NCBI RefSeq assembly: GCF_041146395.1
Contig: NW_027182892.1
Location: 613,001-677,000 of the forward strand
Direction of reading: 5' to 3'
From: Eulemur rufifrons
Taxonomy: Eukaryota > Chordata > Mammalia > Primates > Lemuridae
Length of the DNA stretch: 64,000 nucleotides
Part shown: piece by piece, positions 62,592 to 64,000 of the stretch
Position numbering within the stretch: the stretch's first letter is position 1
Layout: every line of letters starts with the position of its first letter
Position numbers and translations under genes: made by a program
The notes under the pieces: generated by a model
Databases searched by the model: none
What the model saw: the letters and a program-made list of their open reading frames with translations, nothing else
Told to the model about the DNA's origin: nothing

Positions 62592-64000
62592 CGCCAGCTA
62601 CTAATTATAATGCTAACTTGCACAATTTCCCTGCATTTTAAACAATGGAAAAATGGTGGTGGGATCATACTTAGAAGAATGGCTTCTGGTCAGTCTCCAC
62701 TAACAAAAATAGGCAACACCAAGTCAGCTACTCCTCAGCATAGTTATGTCCGTCGCAGCCTTCTTGGGTTTCAGGTGGGACATACAAACGTTATCAAAAT
62801 TATGGTGAAACGCTGAAAACCTGCAAATAATTTTCAACGTACTGGTTAATTTGAAAACTCTCCAACATAATTCTTGGAACAAGCTAGGTACCTGTGCCCA
62901 CGCATAGAGGAGTGTATAGAAACATGGTGGAGTCCCAGCTGATGAAGCAAAGGATTCTTAAAGGAATGAGATGACCATGCGGATCCTGTTTAATTCTGTG
63001 AAACAGAATCCGCACTTTTCACCTGCCAAACACATGCCCACTACTTTTCTCTGGGGATAATAAAAATAAACCAGCGATCTGACAGAGGGCCTGAACACCC
63101 ATCCTGACCGACCCCACAAAACAAAAAAGTACCCTCCAGCTACTAATTATAATGCCAATTTGCAAAATTTCCCTGCATTTTTAAACAATAGAGAAATGAT
63201 GGTGGGATGATACTTAGAAGAATGGCTTCTTGTCAGTCTCCACTGACAAAAATAGGCAACACCAAGTCAGCTACGCCTCAGCATAGTTATGTCCGTAGCA
63301 GCCATATTTGGTTTCAGTAGGCACATACACACGTTATCACAATTATGGTGAAACGCTGAAAACCTGCAAAGGATTGTCAACATACTGGTTAATTGAAAAG
63401 CTCTGAGGCATACTTCTTGGAACTAGCCAGTTTCCTGTGCCCACGCATAGACAAGTATATAGAACCATGGTGGATTCCCAGCTCATGAAGCAAAGGATTC
63501 TTAAAGGAACGGAAATACCATGCGGATCCTGTTTAATTCTCTTAAACAGATCCGCAGTTTTCACCTGCCATACTAATACCCACTTCTCCTCTCTGGGGAT
63601 AATAAAAACCAACCGGGGAACTGACAGAGGGCCTGACCAACACATCCACACCGACCCCACAGGCAAAAAAAAAAAAAACACCGTAGCCTCCAGCTACTAA
63701 TTATAATGCTAACTTGCAAAATTTCCCTGCATTTTAAAACAATGGAAAAATGGTGGTGGGATGATACTTAGAAGAATGGCTTCTTGTCAGTCTCCACTAA
63801 CAAAAATAGGCAACACCAAGTCAGCTACGCCTCAGCATAGCTATGTCCATCCCAGCCATCTTGGGTTTCAGGAGGCACAAACAAACGTTATCACAATTAT
63901 GGTGAAACGCTGAACACCTGCAAATAATTTTCAACGTACTGGTTAATTGAAAAGCTCTGCGGCATACTTCTTCGAACAAGGCAGTTACCTGTTCCCACGC
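62592..64000. repeat. Higher-order unit 23, cut by the right edge: beta, gamma, partial alpha
   Basis: Beta lies at 62592-63133, gamma at 63134-63687 with 14 A at 63665-63678, and an alpha-like monomer begins at 63688 and is cut by the window end at cctgttcccacgc. The A tract is preceded by aggc rather than agg. The array therefore continues to the right. Confidence 0.85.

Larger units (their letters stand above)
1..64000. repeat. Satellite array, ~549 bp monomer, 117 phased copies
   Basis: The whole window is a head-to-tail array of one unit. The marker ctccagctactaatt recurs with spacings of 541-562 bp from 52 to 63688, always on the plus strand, with no inversion and no foreign insertion seen. 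Length differences come mainly from the linker just before the marker. Fixed landmarks in each unit, in order, are: tgcaaaatttccctgcat, a gaagaatggcttcttgt dyad, cctcagcatag, caacgta.tggttaatt, cccacgcaaagaggag or cccacgcatagacaag, agtatatagaac, taattctctgaaacag, ctctggggataataaaa, then the linker. No gene, tRNA, rRNA or transposon is visible in any stretch. Sampled G+C is 44%. The array organisation is seen directly. A eukaryotic heterochromatic origin is inferred from scale and purity. The family is not recognised. Confidence 0.97.

Noticed and set aside
802..63700. Roughly a hundred short open frames (60-126 codons), mostly minus strand, with recurring similar proteins
   Set aside because: They recur at the same few phases of the satellite unit, overlap each other in different frames, lack recognisable domains and are interrupted by ordinary monomer variation. 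They are not annotated as genes.
1..64000. CRISPR array or bacterial repeat system
   Set aside because: The repeated unit is about 549 bp with no short direct repeat and unique spacer pattern, and there are no cas-like or any other genes.
1..64000. tRNA, rRNA, snRNA or other RNA genes, and riboswitches
   Set aside because: No cloverleaf, rRNA landmark or other recognisable RNA motif was seen. The only stems are the short dyads described, which repeat with the satellite.

Overview
This window is one uninterrupted tandem satellite array with no recognisable gene. A unit of about 549 bp recurs in direct orientation from the first base to the last. Using the phrase ctccagctactaatt (and single-base variants) as a phase marker, I located 117 unit starts between 52 and 63688, a mean spacing of about 548.6 bp. 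One sampled unit (59341-59880) is 44% G+C by hand count. This is the organisation of eukaryotic satellite heterochromatin (centromeric, pericentromeric, subtelomeric or B/sex-chromosome-like). Nothing suggests a bacterial, phage or organellar source. I do not recognise the satellite family and cannot name the species. All open reading frames (largest 126 codons, mostly minus strand) fall at the same few phases of the unit and are by-products of the repetition.

The units fall into a few subtypes. Alpha (most units) ends in a poly-C / (CA)n / poly-A linker. Beta ends in a linker reading cctgaccgaccccacaaaac and carries a 13-bp hairpin around a GGATCC site. Gamma follows beta, has its own body (tatttggtttcagtagg), carries the same hairpin and ends in a pure A tract of 14-23 bases. 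Delta often follows gamma and is alpha-like with a gatggtgagatg / ttacaag segment. The basic composition is beta-gamma-(delta)-alpha(n), with n very variable. I count 23 such units of 3 to 11 monomers, so this is an irregular higher-order repeat rather than a fixed-length one.

Layout: 1-23 kb is a patchwork of very recent duplications. About 4.15 kb at the left edge recurs at 14.8-18.9 kb with only about 14 differences noticed. A four-monomer block at about 12.5-14.7 kb is repeated immediately next to itself. Blocks at 2.5-4.7 and 4.7-6.7 kb recur at 10.7-12.9 and 18.9-20.9 kb. The 23-40 kb stretch is more diverged and contains several chimeric monomers. The 40-64 kb stretch has a second set of duplications: an adjacent four-monomer pair at 43.8-48.1 kb, and displaced copies 40.2-43.6 kb versus 49.5-54.0 kb and 48.1-49.2 kb versus 61.3-62.4 kb. 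A run of ten monomers at 51.1-56.0 kb lacks beta and gamma entirely.

The most interesting signals are evolutionary and structural. Switches between subtypes inside chimeric monomers cluster in and around the hairpin. The hairpin is present in beta and gamma, but in alpha its left arm is replaced while its right arm is kept. A second short palindrome is perfect in delta and imperfect in alpha, with both differences restoring a pair. No previously undescribed protein system is visible. All subtype calls, boundaries and difference counts were made by eye.
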